From contig JAKBHH010000016.1 in the NCBI GenBank assembly GCA_021836865.1, forward strand, positions 1 to 50,670: a stretch of DNA of 50,670 nt. The letters run 5' to 3'. Made by a program: the position numbers and the translations under genes. The notes below the pieces were generated by a model. The model was given only the letters and a program-made list of their open reading frames with translations. It had not been told where the DNA came from and did not search any database. Of the stretch, positions 41,484 through 50,224 are shown one piece after another; position 1 is the stretch's first letter; each line of letters opens with the position of its first letter. The DNA is from Acidobacteriota bacterium (lineage in GTDB: Bacteria; Acidobacteriota; Terriglobia; Terriglobales; Acidobacteriaceae).

Positions 41484-43583
41484 TCAGGCCAGCGCGGGCT
41501 CTGTGGCGACTGAACGCGCAACGGTGATGACGCTGATGTCGTCTTCCTGGCCAAAGATTTGTGCGGCATGGGCGACTTCGGCGGCGGACCCAGATGCGCG
41601 GAGGAGTTCGCGAACGCGCTCGAAGCCGAAGAGGTTGCCTGCGGCGTCAGTGGCTTCCGCGATGCCGTCGGAGACGAGCACGAGCTTGTCATTGGCCTGG
41701 AGTTTGAAGTTCATGACTGAGGGCTCAGCGGCTGCGATGATGCCGAGTGGCAATGCGCCCTCCATTGCGAGGGGCTCGCCGTTGAGATAGGGCGGCAGGT
41801 GCCCAGCGTTGGCGAGGGCGACGCTGCCGTCGCGGTCGATGCGCAGCGCAAGACCGGTGGCCTGGGCGTCTCCACGGCCGATGAGGCGCTGGTTGAGCGC
41901 CTTGAGAATCGCGACAGGTTCCCTGGTCCAATCGACCGTCGAGCGGATGGCCCCGACGAGCAGCGCGACGAGCATGCCGGCTTTGAGGCCCTTGCCGGTG
42001 ACGTCGCCTGCGACGATGAGCAGACTGTTGTCGGTCTGGTTCGGGATGATTTGAAAGAAGTCGCCGCCGACCTCGCGCGCGGGGCGGTACTCGCTTTCGA
42101 CGACGAAGCCCGGATGATGGATGCGCTGCTCGGGCAGGATGACCTGCTGCACTTCCTGCGCCTGCTTGACGTCGAGAGCCATCTGGCGCTGGCGCTCAAG
42201 GGAATGCAGCAACCGGCGCAGCATCAGAATGCCCAGGACCAGCACGAAGAGAGGGTCCGTCAGATCCCATATCAGAAGATTCATGCCATGCCAGCGCCAG
42301 AGGACGCGCACTCCGAAGGCGGTAGGGACCATGAGTTCAACCGCCATGTTCACCACCACAGGAAGAGCCAGCCAGCCCTCTTTGCCTTGCTTGCGAATGC
42401 CCGCTGAGACGACCAGAGCGAGCACCAGAACAAAGGCGAGCCTTGTCAGGTTGCTGCTCCAGGCGGATGCACCGGCCAGCCAGTTGCCGAGCCCATGAGG
42501 AAGAACGACGCCGTAGTTCGCAAGCAGTGTCTGCGCGGTCAGGGAGAGCGCATACATCCCCGTAAGCCAGGCGACAACCTTCGGCGTCCATACGGGACGC
42601 CGCGCGTGGAACCAATACCACCACACGATCGTCCATCCACCCGCCTGCAGGGGATCTGACAGCAGGTCGACAAGGACGTCCATGGACCGGCTGTCGAGCC
42701 AATCTGTAGTTGCGCAGAGGGTAGTTCCCAAATAGCCCACCGGCGAGATGAACAGTGTGGCTGCCACCCAAAGGTAGACCGGGTCCGACCGATCGAACAG
42801 AAAAAGACTCGCGGCCAGGATCGCGAGCAACGAGAAAAACGCGGTGTATGCTCCCTCGTCGGCTCTGACCAGAAGCGCCTGCTGCCAATCGAGGCGTGAT
42901 TGTGCCTGTATGGCAGTTTGCGTGACCAGGAGCGGAGCATAGTTCAACCCGCCAGACGCCGGATCCTCGAGGCTGCCGGGCCCCATCCACACACGGAAGG
43001 CAAGCGTCTCACTCACGCCTCCGCCCCCGGCGTCTTCGGCGAGTGGCAGGGGAAACATCAATGGCCGGGGAGCGTAGATCCGCTGCACGGCTCCATGGCG
43101 GTCGAACTTGCCAAAGCTGCCGAGCCATCGCCCGTTGGCAAACAGTTGCCAGCAGTCGCTGGAATCGGCGGGCCCATCGATCGCCATTCCTTCTCCCGGT
43201 TGCGCCGCCACTGTGATCCGCAATCGGTACCAGGCCCAGCCCCAGTAGCCTTGATGCCCTCTTGCCTGCCAGCCCTTCACCCAGCGCGCATCTCCGGTCC
43301 AGGGATCGATTTGGCCGGCGACGGGTGTCAGGTCAACCCCTTCCCACTTTGAGTCATCGAAATCCGGCTCGGCCCAGAGCGCCTTGCCCGTCTTCGGGTC
43401 CATGGGCGAGTCGCCGATGTGAAACTTCCACGGGCCGTAGAGCGGAACGATGGACTGACCGAGCGTGATGATCGACGCGCTCTCGGGCTGCGCGGAGGAA
43501 GCTGTAGCTTGCGCAGAAATAAGGCCGGGGTGGCACACGAACAGCGCGAACAGCAGCAGCGTGGGACGAATGTGGCGCGCCAT
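41484..43583 (-). CDS. SpoIIE/RsbU-type phosphatase with 7TM-like membrane sensor
   Basis: A 699-residue protein. A signal-like N-terminus (LLLFALFVCHPGLISA) is followed by an extracytoplasmic jelly-roll region (residues about 40-230) with LYGPWKFHIGDSPMD, GWAWYRLRITV and SSDCWQLFANGRWLGSFGKF. Seven hydrophobic segments follow (FFSLLAILAASLFLFD to VLVLGILMLRRLL). A PP2C-like SpoIIE domain ends the protein (EYRPAREVGGDFFQI, LLIVAGDVTGKGLKAGMLVA, ANAGHLPPYLNG and GQEDDISVITVARS). SpoIIE-type phosphatases dephosphorylate anti-anti-sigma factors in partner-switching systems. AGGT lies upstream of the ATG. No anti-sigma partner is near. Its end converges with the isomerase gene 38 bases away. Confidence 0.85.
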   Translation of the reverse strand: MARHIRPTLLLFALFVCHPGLISAQATASSAQPESASIITLGQSIVPLYGPWKFHIGDSPMDPKTGKALWAEPDFDDSKWEGVDLTPVAGQIDPWTGDARWVKGWQARGHQGYWGWAWYRLRITVAAQPGEGMAIDGPADSSDCWQLFANGRWLGSFGKFDRHGAVQRIYAPRPLMFPLPLAEDAGGGGVSETLAFRVWMGPGSLEDPASGGLNYAPLLVTQTAIQAQSRLDWQQALLVRADEGAYTAFFSLLAILAASLFLFDRSDPVYLWVAATLFISPVGYLGTTLCATTDWLDSRSMDVLVDLLSDPLQAGGWTIVWWYWFHARRPVWTPKVVAWLTGMYALSLTAQTLLANYGVVLPHGLGNWLAGASAWSSNLTRLAFVLVLALVVSAGIRKQGKEGWLALPVVVNMAVELMVPTAFGVRVLWRWHGMNLLIWDLTDPLFVLVLGILMLRRLLHSLERQRQMALDVKQAQEVQQVILPEQRIHHPGFVVESEYRPAREVGGDFFQIIPNQTDNSLLIVAGDVTGKGLKAGMLVALLVGAIRSTVDWTREPVAILKALNQRLIGRGDAQATGLALRIDRDGSVALANAGHLPPYLNGEPLAMEGALPLGIIAAAEPSVMNFKLQANDKLVLVSDGIAEATDAAGNLFGFERVRELLRASGSAAEVAHAAQIFGQEDDISVITVARSVATEPALA

Positions 43584-43848
43584 GGGTTGACCTCAGGGCC
43601 GGGGATGCCGCTCCACGCACTATATACAAAGGCTGCTGTACCTGGGCGAATTTTCTGGATTTGCGAGTTGGGGCGTAGTGCGCGGGGATTGCAGTCGCGC
43701 GTCAGAGAATTTGGATGAGGAAGCGGCAGGCGCAGTGTTCGAGGCTGTGCGTGCGCAGCGAAGATTTCAGTCGCTTGCGCGCGGCTGCCTGTGAGGCGAG
43801 GCAGCCGCGCTGAGGGTTGAACGCAAGAGAGGGTGCAACGGAAGCGCG

Positions 43849-45150
43849 CTAGAAGAAATAGCCGATCTGGAAGCCGATGGAGTTCTCTGACATGGAGGAC
43901 TTGACCGGCTGCAGGGGCAGGTTGAAGAGCGTTCCATCGGTGACACTGTTCTTGAAGGTGTGCATGAGGGCCTCGGTGAGGCTCCAGCGCATGGGCAGCT
44001 TCTGTGTGGCGCCAAAGGTCATGCCGGTGGTGACGATGGCGGGCATGATCAGGTTGGCCTGCATGTCGGCGGATTTGATGGGATTGCCGCCATAGACGAA
44101 ACCGCCGCGCCACTGCATGGACTTGCCGGTGTCATACTGGGCACCGATGTTGCCGACCCATTCGTTCTGCCAGTGCAGGGGAAGCGAGACGAAGGAGGTT
44201 CCTGTCCACGGGCCATGGACGTTGAATTCGTTCATGGTCTTGTGCCAGTTGATCCACTGGCCTTCCGTGCTGATCAGAAGTTTGGTCGTGGGGTGGAAGG
44301 CTGCGCCGAAGGCGATCTGCTGCGGGTAATTCAGACGGGCGCTGTAGGTGCCCGGACCGCCCTGGACGCCGACGGGCTGCATGCCCTGCGACGTGACCTG
44401 AACGCCGGTGGGAATGAACTCGGAGGTCTCATTCCAGTAGACGCGGGTAAACAGCATCTCGGATTTGTACGAAGCGCCGAGGGTGACTTTGCTGTTGCGC
44501 TTGTAGAGAACGCCGACGGTTGCGCCGACGCCATAGGCCCAGGAGGGACTGCTGAGATTGAAGCCCTGGCCGCCGAAGGTCTGATTGAAGGAGATCTGCT
44601 CGGCGCCGCCGTCGAGAGCGAGACCGACGGCGAGCTTGTCATCGAACTTGAAGGCCACGGCAGGCGCCATCTGCATGAAGTTGAGGCTGCTGTAGGCCTG
44701 GATGGTGCCCATGGGGGTGTTGGGCTGCAGGTAGTTGACGCCCATGCCGGAGGTGCCGTAGATGCCGCCGCCGAAGTAGATGTTGGGCTTGAAGGCAGGA
44801 GCGGACCAGCCCAGGGCCGGAGCGACATAGACATTGGTGCTGCTGCCGATGCTGCCGAAGCCGAAGTTGGCGCTGCGGAGCGGATTGAAGATTTCGCCCG
44901 AAAAGGCGGTCTGCGATTCGAGCCAGGCCAGGCCGGCCGGGTTGCTGATCGCGGTCATGGGATCGCAGGGAGCCGCCACCACCGCGCCTGCCATGCCCAT
45001 GGCGCATTGGCCCACGCCGATGAACTGGTAGCCGTTGGTGGCATACGAGCTTGCGCCGCCAGCTAACAGAACCAAAGCAGAAACAGTGGATGGCAGGACT
45101 CTGCTCCAGAATCTCTTCAATTGAAACATCTGAAATGTGTGCATCCGCAT
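43849..45150 (-). CDS. Outer-membrane long-chain fatty acid transporter, FadL family
   Basis: A 433-residue outer-membrane porin of the OMPP1/FadL/TodX family. The ATG at 45150 has AAGGAG at 6 bases; a longer open frame upstream is rejected. A signal peptide (SRVLPSTVSALVLLAGGASS) is followed by NGYQFIGVGQCAMGMAGAVV and the hallmark DPMTAISNPAGLAWL; beta strands alternate to the end, FQIGYFF, with the terminal Phe typical of outer-membrane barrels. FadL carries long-chain fatty acids or hydrophobic aromatics across the outer membrane. Its location beside a beta-oxidation enzyme and thiolase supports fatty acids. Gene symbol not assigned because the substrate is not proved. Confidence 0.86.
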   Translation of the reverse strand: MRMHTFQMFQLKRFWSRVLPSTVSALVLLAGGASSYATNGYQFIGVGQCAMGMAGAVVAAPCDPMTAISNPAGLAWLESQTAFSGEIFNPLRSANFGFGSIGSSTNVYVAPALGWSAPAFKPNIYFGGGIYGTSGMGVNYLQPNTPMGTIQAYSSLNFMQMAPAVAFKFDDKLAVGLALDGGAEQISFNQTFGGQGFNLSSPSWAYGVGATVGVLYKRNSKVTLGASYKSEMLFTRVYWNETSEFIPTGVQVTSQGMQPVGVQGGPGTYSARLNYPQQIAFGAAFHPTTKLLISTEGQWINWHKTMNEFNVHGPWTGTSFVSLPLHWQNEWVGNIGAQYDTGKSMQWRGGFVYGGNPIKSADMQANLIMPAIVTTGMTFGATQKLPMRWSLTEALMHTFKNSVTDGTLFNLPLQPVKSSMSENSIGFQIGYFF

Positions 45151-45410
45151 TCTTCTCCTTGTTGCCCAGACAACCGGCATTTTTCCTCGAAGGAATCGCA
45201 GCCCGACTTTCTTTGCACGCGGTGCAGGCCCGTGGCCCGCGGCCGTTGATTTGCTTCCGGGCAGAGTTCCGACCCATGGTGAAAGCACGAGGGATGCCAA
45301 TGACGGAGGGCGAGAAACAGGGGAATTGCGGGGAGTGCGCTGCGGGCTGCGTCGATTTGTTGCAACGCGGCGTCGCAGGGTGACACGTTTTGTTTCAGCG
45401 TACGAAGGAC

Positions 45411-46826
45411 TCAGGCGAGCTGATGCTCGCGCATGCGACGCCAGAGGGTAGAGCGGCTGAGGCCGAGGGCTCTGGCGGTTTCCGCTTTCTTCCAGTGATG
45501 CAGTTCGAGGGCCGCGCGCAGTCGATCCTGCTCCGGGATGGCTGTGGGCGGCGCGGGGTGAGCGGCGGCGTGGCGCACACCCCTGGTGTGGAGCAGGTGG
45601 CCGCGGAAGGCGGACTGGCCGAGCTCGTCGGGGAGGTCTTCAGGAAGGATGGTTTCCATTTTGGAGACGGCGACAGCGTACTCCATGGCGTTGGAGAGCT
45701 CGCGGACGTTGCCGGGCCAGGGATAGTCGAGGAGCAGGCGCATGGCTTGCGGGGAGATTCGGCGCATGAGGCCGCGCTGGCCAGCGACGCGGTTGAGGAG
45801 GTTGAGAGCGAGCTGGGGGATGTCTTCGCGGCGTTCGCGGAGAGGCGGCACCTCAATGGGGACGACGCAGAGGCGGTAGTAGAGGTCTTCGCGGAGTCGT
45901 CCGTCACGGAGGGCGGCGCGGATATCGACGTTGGTGGCGGCGATGATGCGGGCATCGGTGTTGCGGGCGAGGCTTTCGCCGACGCGCTCGTAGCGGTGCT
46001 CCTGGAGGACGCGGAGGAGCTTGACCTGAAGGAGCGGGGGCAGGTCGCCGATTTCGTCGAGGAAGAGGGTGCCGCGGGAGGCGAGCTCGAAGCGTCCGGA
46101 GCGGTCGCGGACGGCGCCGGTGAAGGCGCCGCGGACGTGACCGAAGAGCTCGGACTCGAGCAGCTCAGAAGGCAGAGCGGCGCAGTTGACGGCGACAAAG
46201 GGTCCGGCGCTGCGCAGGGAGTGCTGATGGATGGCGCGGGCGACGACTTCTTTGCCTGCGCCGCTCTCTCCGGTGATGAGGACGGAGGCCTCGCTGTGCT
46301 GGAGAGTCTCGACGAGGCGGAAGATGCGCTGCATGGGGGGCGAGCAGGCGACGGCTCCGGCACAGGGGGTGGCGACATCCGAGCAGGCGGGCTCTTCTTC
46401 GGCGGGTCGCAGGAGGATGAGGTACATGACGCGGGGATCGCAGATGTCAGAGCCCTCAGTGAGCATGGGCGCGACGGTGATGGAGACGAGGCGCGGTGCT
46501 CCGTCAGCGTAGCGGAGAGTGGCGCGCCAGCCTTCGCGCATCTGGCGATCGAGGAGGGCCTGGCGGAGCGGTCCATCGGGACCAAAGAGGTCGACGCCGA
46601 GGAGTTCTTCGACGGGGCAGCCGCGGAGCTGAGCGGAGGCATCGGCGCCGAGGAGGTGGTCAAGGAGATGCGAGGCGTGGACGATGCGGAAGTGAGGATC
46701 GAGGCAGACGAAGGCGCGGCCGACGGAGGCGAGGGCGCGGGTGATGCCGTGGAGCGCAGCCTCAGTGAGCGGGTTGATGGTGTCGTCTGGGGTGAGGGGA
46801 TCAAGAAGGACGGCGCTTGCACTCAT
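45411..46826 (-). CDS. PAS-containing sigma-54-dependent transcriptional activator
   Basis: A 471-residue activator. The ATG at 46826 is used; a long open frame upstream runs antisense over the FadN gene and is rejected. The N-terminal PAS-like sensor (residues about 25-135) has AFVCLDPHFRIVHASHLLDH. The AAA+ domain has Walker A GESGAGKE (186-193), the sigma-54 contact loop GAFTGA (233-238) and Walker B GTLFLDEIGDL (252-262), then PWPGNVRELSNAMEYAV. The C-terminus is a Fis-type helix-turn-helix (ETARALGLSRSTLWRRMREH). It activates sigma-54 polymerase at distant sites. It lies between FadL and FadN genes, which are its probable targets, though I found no clear -24/-12 promoter near either. A ligand of the PAS domain may be an acyl compound; that is speculation. 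Confidence 0.9.
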   Translation of the reverse strand: MSASAVLLDPLTPDDTINPLTEAALHGITRALASVGRAFVCLDPHFRIVHASHLLDHLLGADASAQLRGCPVEELLGVDLFGPDGPLRQALLDRQMREGWRATLRYADGAPRLVSITVAPMLTEGSDICDPRVMYLILLRPAEEEPACSDVATPCAGAVACSPPMQRIFRLVETLQHSEASVLITGESGAGKEVVARAIHQHSLRSAGPFVAVNCAALPSELLESELFGHVRGAFTGAVRDRSGRFELASRGTLFLDEIGDLPPLLQVKLLRVLQEHRYERVGESLARNTDARIIAATNVDIRAALRDGRLREDLYYRLCVVPIEVPPLRERREDIPQLALNLLNRVAGQRGLMRRISPQAMRLLLDYPWPGNVRELSNAMEYAVAVSKMETILPEDLPDELGQSAFRGHLLHTRGVRHAAAHPAPPTAIPEQDRLRAALELHHWKKAETARALGLSRSTLWRRMREHQLA

Positions 46827-47015
46827 GCGAAACCTGCTGGATGCTCCCTTTGGCGCGGGCGGCGGGCCGTTGCCTTGACCCGGCAAAGCGCGCTTCCGTA
46901 TGCTCGGGAGCGTCTTCTTGATTGTCGAAGACGAGGCGGGCTTCGGCATGTGTGCGCGGTCACAGGGGCGGGATGGGCGAGGTCCGGGGCAGGGCGCGCA
47001 AGGAGGTTCGTGGTC

Positions 47016-47056
47016 TCCCACCCATATCGCCCGCTGCGCGGACGCCATGGATGGGG
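47016..47056. repeat. Palindrome, family B
   Basis: TCCCACCCATATCGCCCGC, a short TGC loop and GCGGACGCCATGGATGGGG, with 14 of 19 positions paired. It lies in the divergent region between the sigma-54 activator and FadN genes, where it could affect the 5' end of the FadN transcript. The copy at 31906 matches closely. Confidence 0.75.
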
Positions 47057-47111
47057 CACCCGGCGTCTGTATGCTCAGGAACGTTCTAAGGGTGGCGAAG
47101 GGAGCGCGGAG

Positions 47112-49553
47112 ATGAGCGCGACGGCTCCAGAGGCGGTGGGGATGGGCGTGGGCGCAAGGCCCATGCTGGTGCGGCGGGCGGCGGTGCTGGGCGCGGGCGT
47201 GATGGGATCGCGGATTGCGGCGCACCTGGCGAATGCGGGGATTCCGGTGCTGCTGCTGGATATGGTCCCTGCGGGTGAAGGCTCGCGAAACCGGCTGGCG
47301 GAAAGCGCGCTGGCGGCGCTCGGGAAGTCGAAGCCCGCGGCGCTGTATGAGGCGAGCGCGGCGGCGCGGATTGTGCCGGGGAACTTTGACGACGACCTGG
47401 ACAAGCTGCGCGGCTGCGACTGGGTGATTGAGGCGGTTGCGGAGAATCTGGAGATCAAGCGGGCGCTGCTGGCGCGGGTGACGCCGCATCTGGATGCGGG
47501 CGCCGTGCTGACGACGAACACGTCAGGGCTGCCGGTGGCGCAGATTGCGGCGGGGTTGACGTCGCATCGTGCGCGGTTCTTCGGGACGCACTTCTTCAAT
47601 CCGCCGCGGTATATGCGGTTGCTCGAGATCATTCCCACGGCAGAGACGGATGCGGAACTGGTGCGGGCTTTTGCGGCGTTTGCCGACCAGATGCTGGGCA
47701 AGCAGATTGTGTTCTCGCATGACACGCCGAACTTCATCGCCAACCGGATGGGGATGATGGTGATGTTCCGGACGGTGGAGCTGATGCAGGAGCAGGGCCT
47801 GTCGATTGAGGAGATCGACGTGCTGACGGGCCCGGCGATTGGATGGCCGCGCACAGGGACCTTTCGGCTGGCGGATATGGTGGGCATCGACGTGATGGCG
47901 CACGTGGCGCGGAATTTTCCCGGCGGAGTTGCGGGCGGCTTTCTTCCGGTTCTGGACGAGATGGTGAAGCGGGGGTGGATTGGGGACAAGGCGGGGCAGG
48001 GCTTCTATAAGAAGCAGCGCGGCGCGGATGGCAAGGACGAGCGGCTGGTGCTGGACCTGAAGACGTTTGAGTACAGGCCCGCGCAGAAGGCGGCGCTGCC
48101 CGCGCTGGAGATGGCGAAGAATGCAGCGACGGTGGAGGAGCGTCTGCGGCTGCTGCTGGCGAACAATCCGGCGAAGGACAAGGCGGCGCGCTTTCTGTGG
48201 CCGCTGCTGGGCGCGGTGTGGAACTTCGCGGCGGAGCGGATTGGCGAGGCGGCGGACGATGCGCCATCGATCGATGCAGCGATGCGCGCGGGGTTCAACT
48301 GGGAGCTGGGACCGTTTGCGATGTGGGATGCGGTGGGCGTGCGCGCCAGCGTGGAGCGGATGCAGGCGCTTGGCATGCCGGTGTGCGCGGCGGCGCGGGC
48401 GCTGCTGGATGCGAAGTATGACCGCTGGTACGCGGCGGATGGGCCGCAGTGCTACAACCCGCGGACGAATGCATGGGAGACGCTGCCGGAGCGGCCGGGC
48501 CACGCGCGCGTGGCGGACTTCAAGCGTGCGCATGGCGTGGTGCGCGGGAACAGCGGGGCGTCGCTGGTGGACCTGGGCGACGGCATCGGTTGCATCGAGC
48601 TGCATGCGATGAAGAACGCGATTGGCGCGGATGTGGTGGCGGTGGTTTCGGCGGTGCTGAACGCGGCGTCGGACGCGGTGCGGGATTTTGCGGGGTTTGT
48701 GATCTCGGGCGACCGTGAGCACTTCAGCGTGGGGGCGAACCTGCTGCAACTGCTGCTGGTGGCGCAGGAGGGCGAGTGGGAGGAAGTGGATCTAGCGATT
48801 CGCGGCTTCCAGCAGATGACGCAGGCGATCAAGTTCTGTCCGCGGCCGGTGGTGGTGACGCCGTTTGGGATGACACTGGGCGGCGGCGCGGAGATGAGTC
48901 TGCACGCGGCGCGGCGGCAGCCTCATGCGGAGACGTATATGGGTCTGGTGGAGGCGGGCGTGGGGCTGATTCCTGGCGGCGGCGGCACGAAGGAGATGCT
49001 GCTGCGCGCGGTGGATGCGGCGCTGGCGCTGGCCGTGCCGGATCCCAAGGATCCGCTGTCGAAGTTTGCGCAGGGCGCGGAGATGGCGACGGCGCTGAAG
49101 CGCGCGCTGGAGACGATTGCGATGGCGAAGGTGTCGACGTCGGCGGCCGAGGCGCGGGGATTGGGGCTGCTGGCGGCGAGCGATCGCGTGACGCTGAACC
49201 GCGAGCGGCTTCTTCTCGACGCGAAGGAGCAGGCGCTGGCGCTGGCCGAGGCGGGCTACGCGCCTCCTGCGCAGCGGACACAGATTCCCGCGCCGGGGAT
49301 GGGCGCGCTGGCGATGCTGGAGACGGGCATCTATCTGATGGGCGAGGCGGGCTTTGCGAGCGAGCACGACCAGAAGGTGGCGCGATGGACCGCGTATATC
49401 CTGTGCGGCGGGCGCGTGACGGCGGGCACGGCGGTGAGCGAGCCGTACCTGCTGGATTTGGAGCGTGAGGCGTTTCTGTCGCTGTGCGGGGAGCGGAAGA
49501 CGCAGGAGCGGATTGCGTTTACGCTGAAGACGGGCAAGCCGTTGCGAAATTAG
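47112..49553 (+). CDS. fadN: 3-hydroxyacyl-CoA dehydrogenase/enoyl-CoA hydratase, FadN type
   Basis: An 813-residue bifunctional beta-oxidation enzyme. Order of domains: NAD-binding 3HCDH_N (AVLGAGVMGSRIA with GxGxxG at residues 27-32), catalytic His in ARFFGTHFFNPPRYMRLLE, two 3HCDH C-terminal segments (RLADMVGIDVMAHV; SIDAAMRAGFNWELGPFAMW), and a C-terminal crotonase (residues about 480-720). In the crotonase part the two catalytic Glu are in GMTLGGGAEMSLHAA and GLVEAGVGLIPGGGG. The dehydrogenase-first order is that of Bacillus FadN (YusL), the reverse of Escherichia FadB. The ATG is used because AAGGGAGCGCGGAG precedes it. It precedes a small secreted protein and a thiolase; together they complete two-carbon removal from acyl-CoA. 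Confidence 0.9.
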   Translation: MSATAPEAVGMGVGARPMLVRRAAVLGAGVMGSRIAAHLANAGIPVLLLDMVPAGEGSRNRLAESALAALGKSKPAALYEASAAARIVPGNFDDDLDKLRGCDWVIEAVAENLEIKRALLARVTPHLDAGAVLTTNTSGLPVAQIAAGLTSHRARFFGTHFFNPPRYMRLLEIIPTAETDAELVRAFAAFADQMLGKQIVFSHDTPNFIANRMGMMVMFRTVELMQEQGLSIEEIDVLTGPAIGWPRTGTFRLADMVGIDVMAHVARNFPGGVAGGFLPVLDEMVKRGWIGDKAGQGFYKKQRGADGKDERLVLDLKTFEYRPAQKAALPALEMAKNAATVEERLRLLLANNPAKDKAARFLWPLLGAVWNFAAERIGEAADDAPSIDAAMRAGFNWELGPFAMWDAVGVRASVERMQALGMPVCAAARALLDAKYDRWYAADGPQCYNPRTNAWETLPERPGHARVADFKRAHGVVRGNSGASLVDLGDGIGCIELHAMKNAIGADVVAVVSAVLNAASDAVRDFAGFVISGDREHFSVGANLLQLLLVAQEGEWEEVDLAIRGFQQMTQAIKFCPRPVVVTPFGMTLGGGAEMSLHAARRQPHAETYMGLVEAGVGLIPGGGGTKEMLLRAVDAALALAVPDPKDPLSKFAQGAEMATALKRALETIAMAKVSTSAAEARGLGLLAASDRVTLNRERLLLDAKEQALALAEAGYAPPAQRTQIPAPGMGALAMLETGIYLMGEAGFASEHDQKVARWTAYILCGGRVTAGTAVSEPYLLDLEREAFLSLCGERKTQERIAFTLKTGKPLRN

Positions 49554-49559
49554 GGCTCG

Positions 49560-50183
49560 ATGAAGCGAGCAGTGCAGATAGCGGAGATGGCGGTGCTGGT
49601 GGCGCTGTGCGCGACGCTGACGGCGGGCCAGAGCACGCCGCCCAATGTGGAGGCGCTGCCGCAGTTAAGCGAGAGCGGGCACATTGCCGTGGCGGGCCAT
49701 ATGCTGGCGTACCTGATTCACCGGCTGCCGGTGAGCTCGTTTCCGGAATTGCCGCAGGCGACGGCGGCGGTGCTGAGCCAGCGCGGCTGCATGATTCCAC
49801 AAACGTATGAAGCGCACCGGCCGGAGAACGTGGTGCATGGCAGCCTGGAGCGGGCCGGGTCAACGGACTGGGCAGTGCTGTGTGCGACGCACGGCACGGT
49901 GACGCTGCTGGTATTTTTCGGGAGCGCGCCGGGCGCGGCGATGGAGCTCGCGTCAGCGCCGGAGACGGAACGGCTGCAGGCGCACGATCCAACGGGTGTT
50001 CTGGGGTTTAACTGGGGCATTGATCCGGCAACGCCGATGGATGTGCATGAGGCGCAGGCGGGCATGAGTCCGCGCCCTGCACGAGTGGACCACGACGCGC
50101 TGGCCGACTCAATTATCGAGCACCGCACGATCTATCACTTTTATCAAAAGAACACCTGGACGCTGCTGGATACGTCGGAGTAG
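49560..50183 (+). CDS. Small secreted protein of unknown function in the beta-oxidation operon
   Basis: A 207-residue protein with a signal-like start (AEMAVLVALCATLTAG). It starts 6 bases after the FadN stop and its end is 41 bases before the thiolase start, so it is probably cotranscribed. Visible features are SGHIAVAGHMLAYLIHRLPV, two Cys (SQRGCMIPQT and WAVLCATHGT) that could form a disulfide, HGTVTLLVFFGSA and a C-terminal YHFYQKNTWTLLD. No family is recognised and no catalytic motif is evident. It is odd to find an exported protein between two cytoplasmic beta-oxidation enzymes; it may bind lipid, but this is speculation. Confidence 0.65.
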   Translation: MKRAVQIAEMAVLVALCATLTAGQSTPPNVEALPQLSESGHIAVAGHMLAYLIHRLPVSSFPELPQATAAVLSQRGCMIPQTYEAHRPENVVHGSLERAGSTDWAVLCATHGTVTLLVFFGSAPGAAMELASAPETERLQAHDPTGVLGFNWGIDPATPMDVHEAQAGMSPRPARVDHDALADSIIEHRTIYHFYQKNTWTLLDTSE

Positions 50184-50224
50184 CGCGACGGGGATTTGGG
50201 CCGCGGATGGGAAGAGGAGCTGGG

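Noticed and set aside
45390..47111. Plus-strand frame joined to FadN and antisense to the sigma-54 activator
   Set aside because: The activator's Walker and GAFTGA motifs prove the minus strand; FadN has its own start and ribosome site at 47112.
46827..47111. Sigma-54 promoter (GG-N10-GC) before FadN
   Set aside because: The best candidate, TTGGC...GTTGC near 46852-46875, has the wrong spacing, so it is not reported as a feature.
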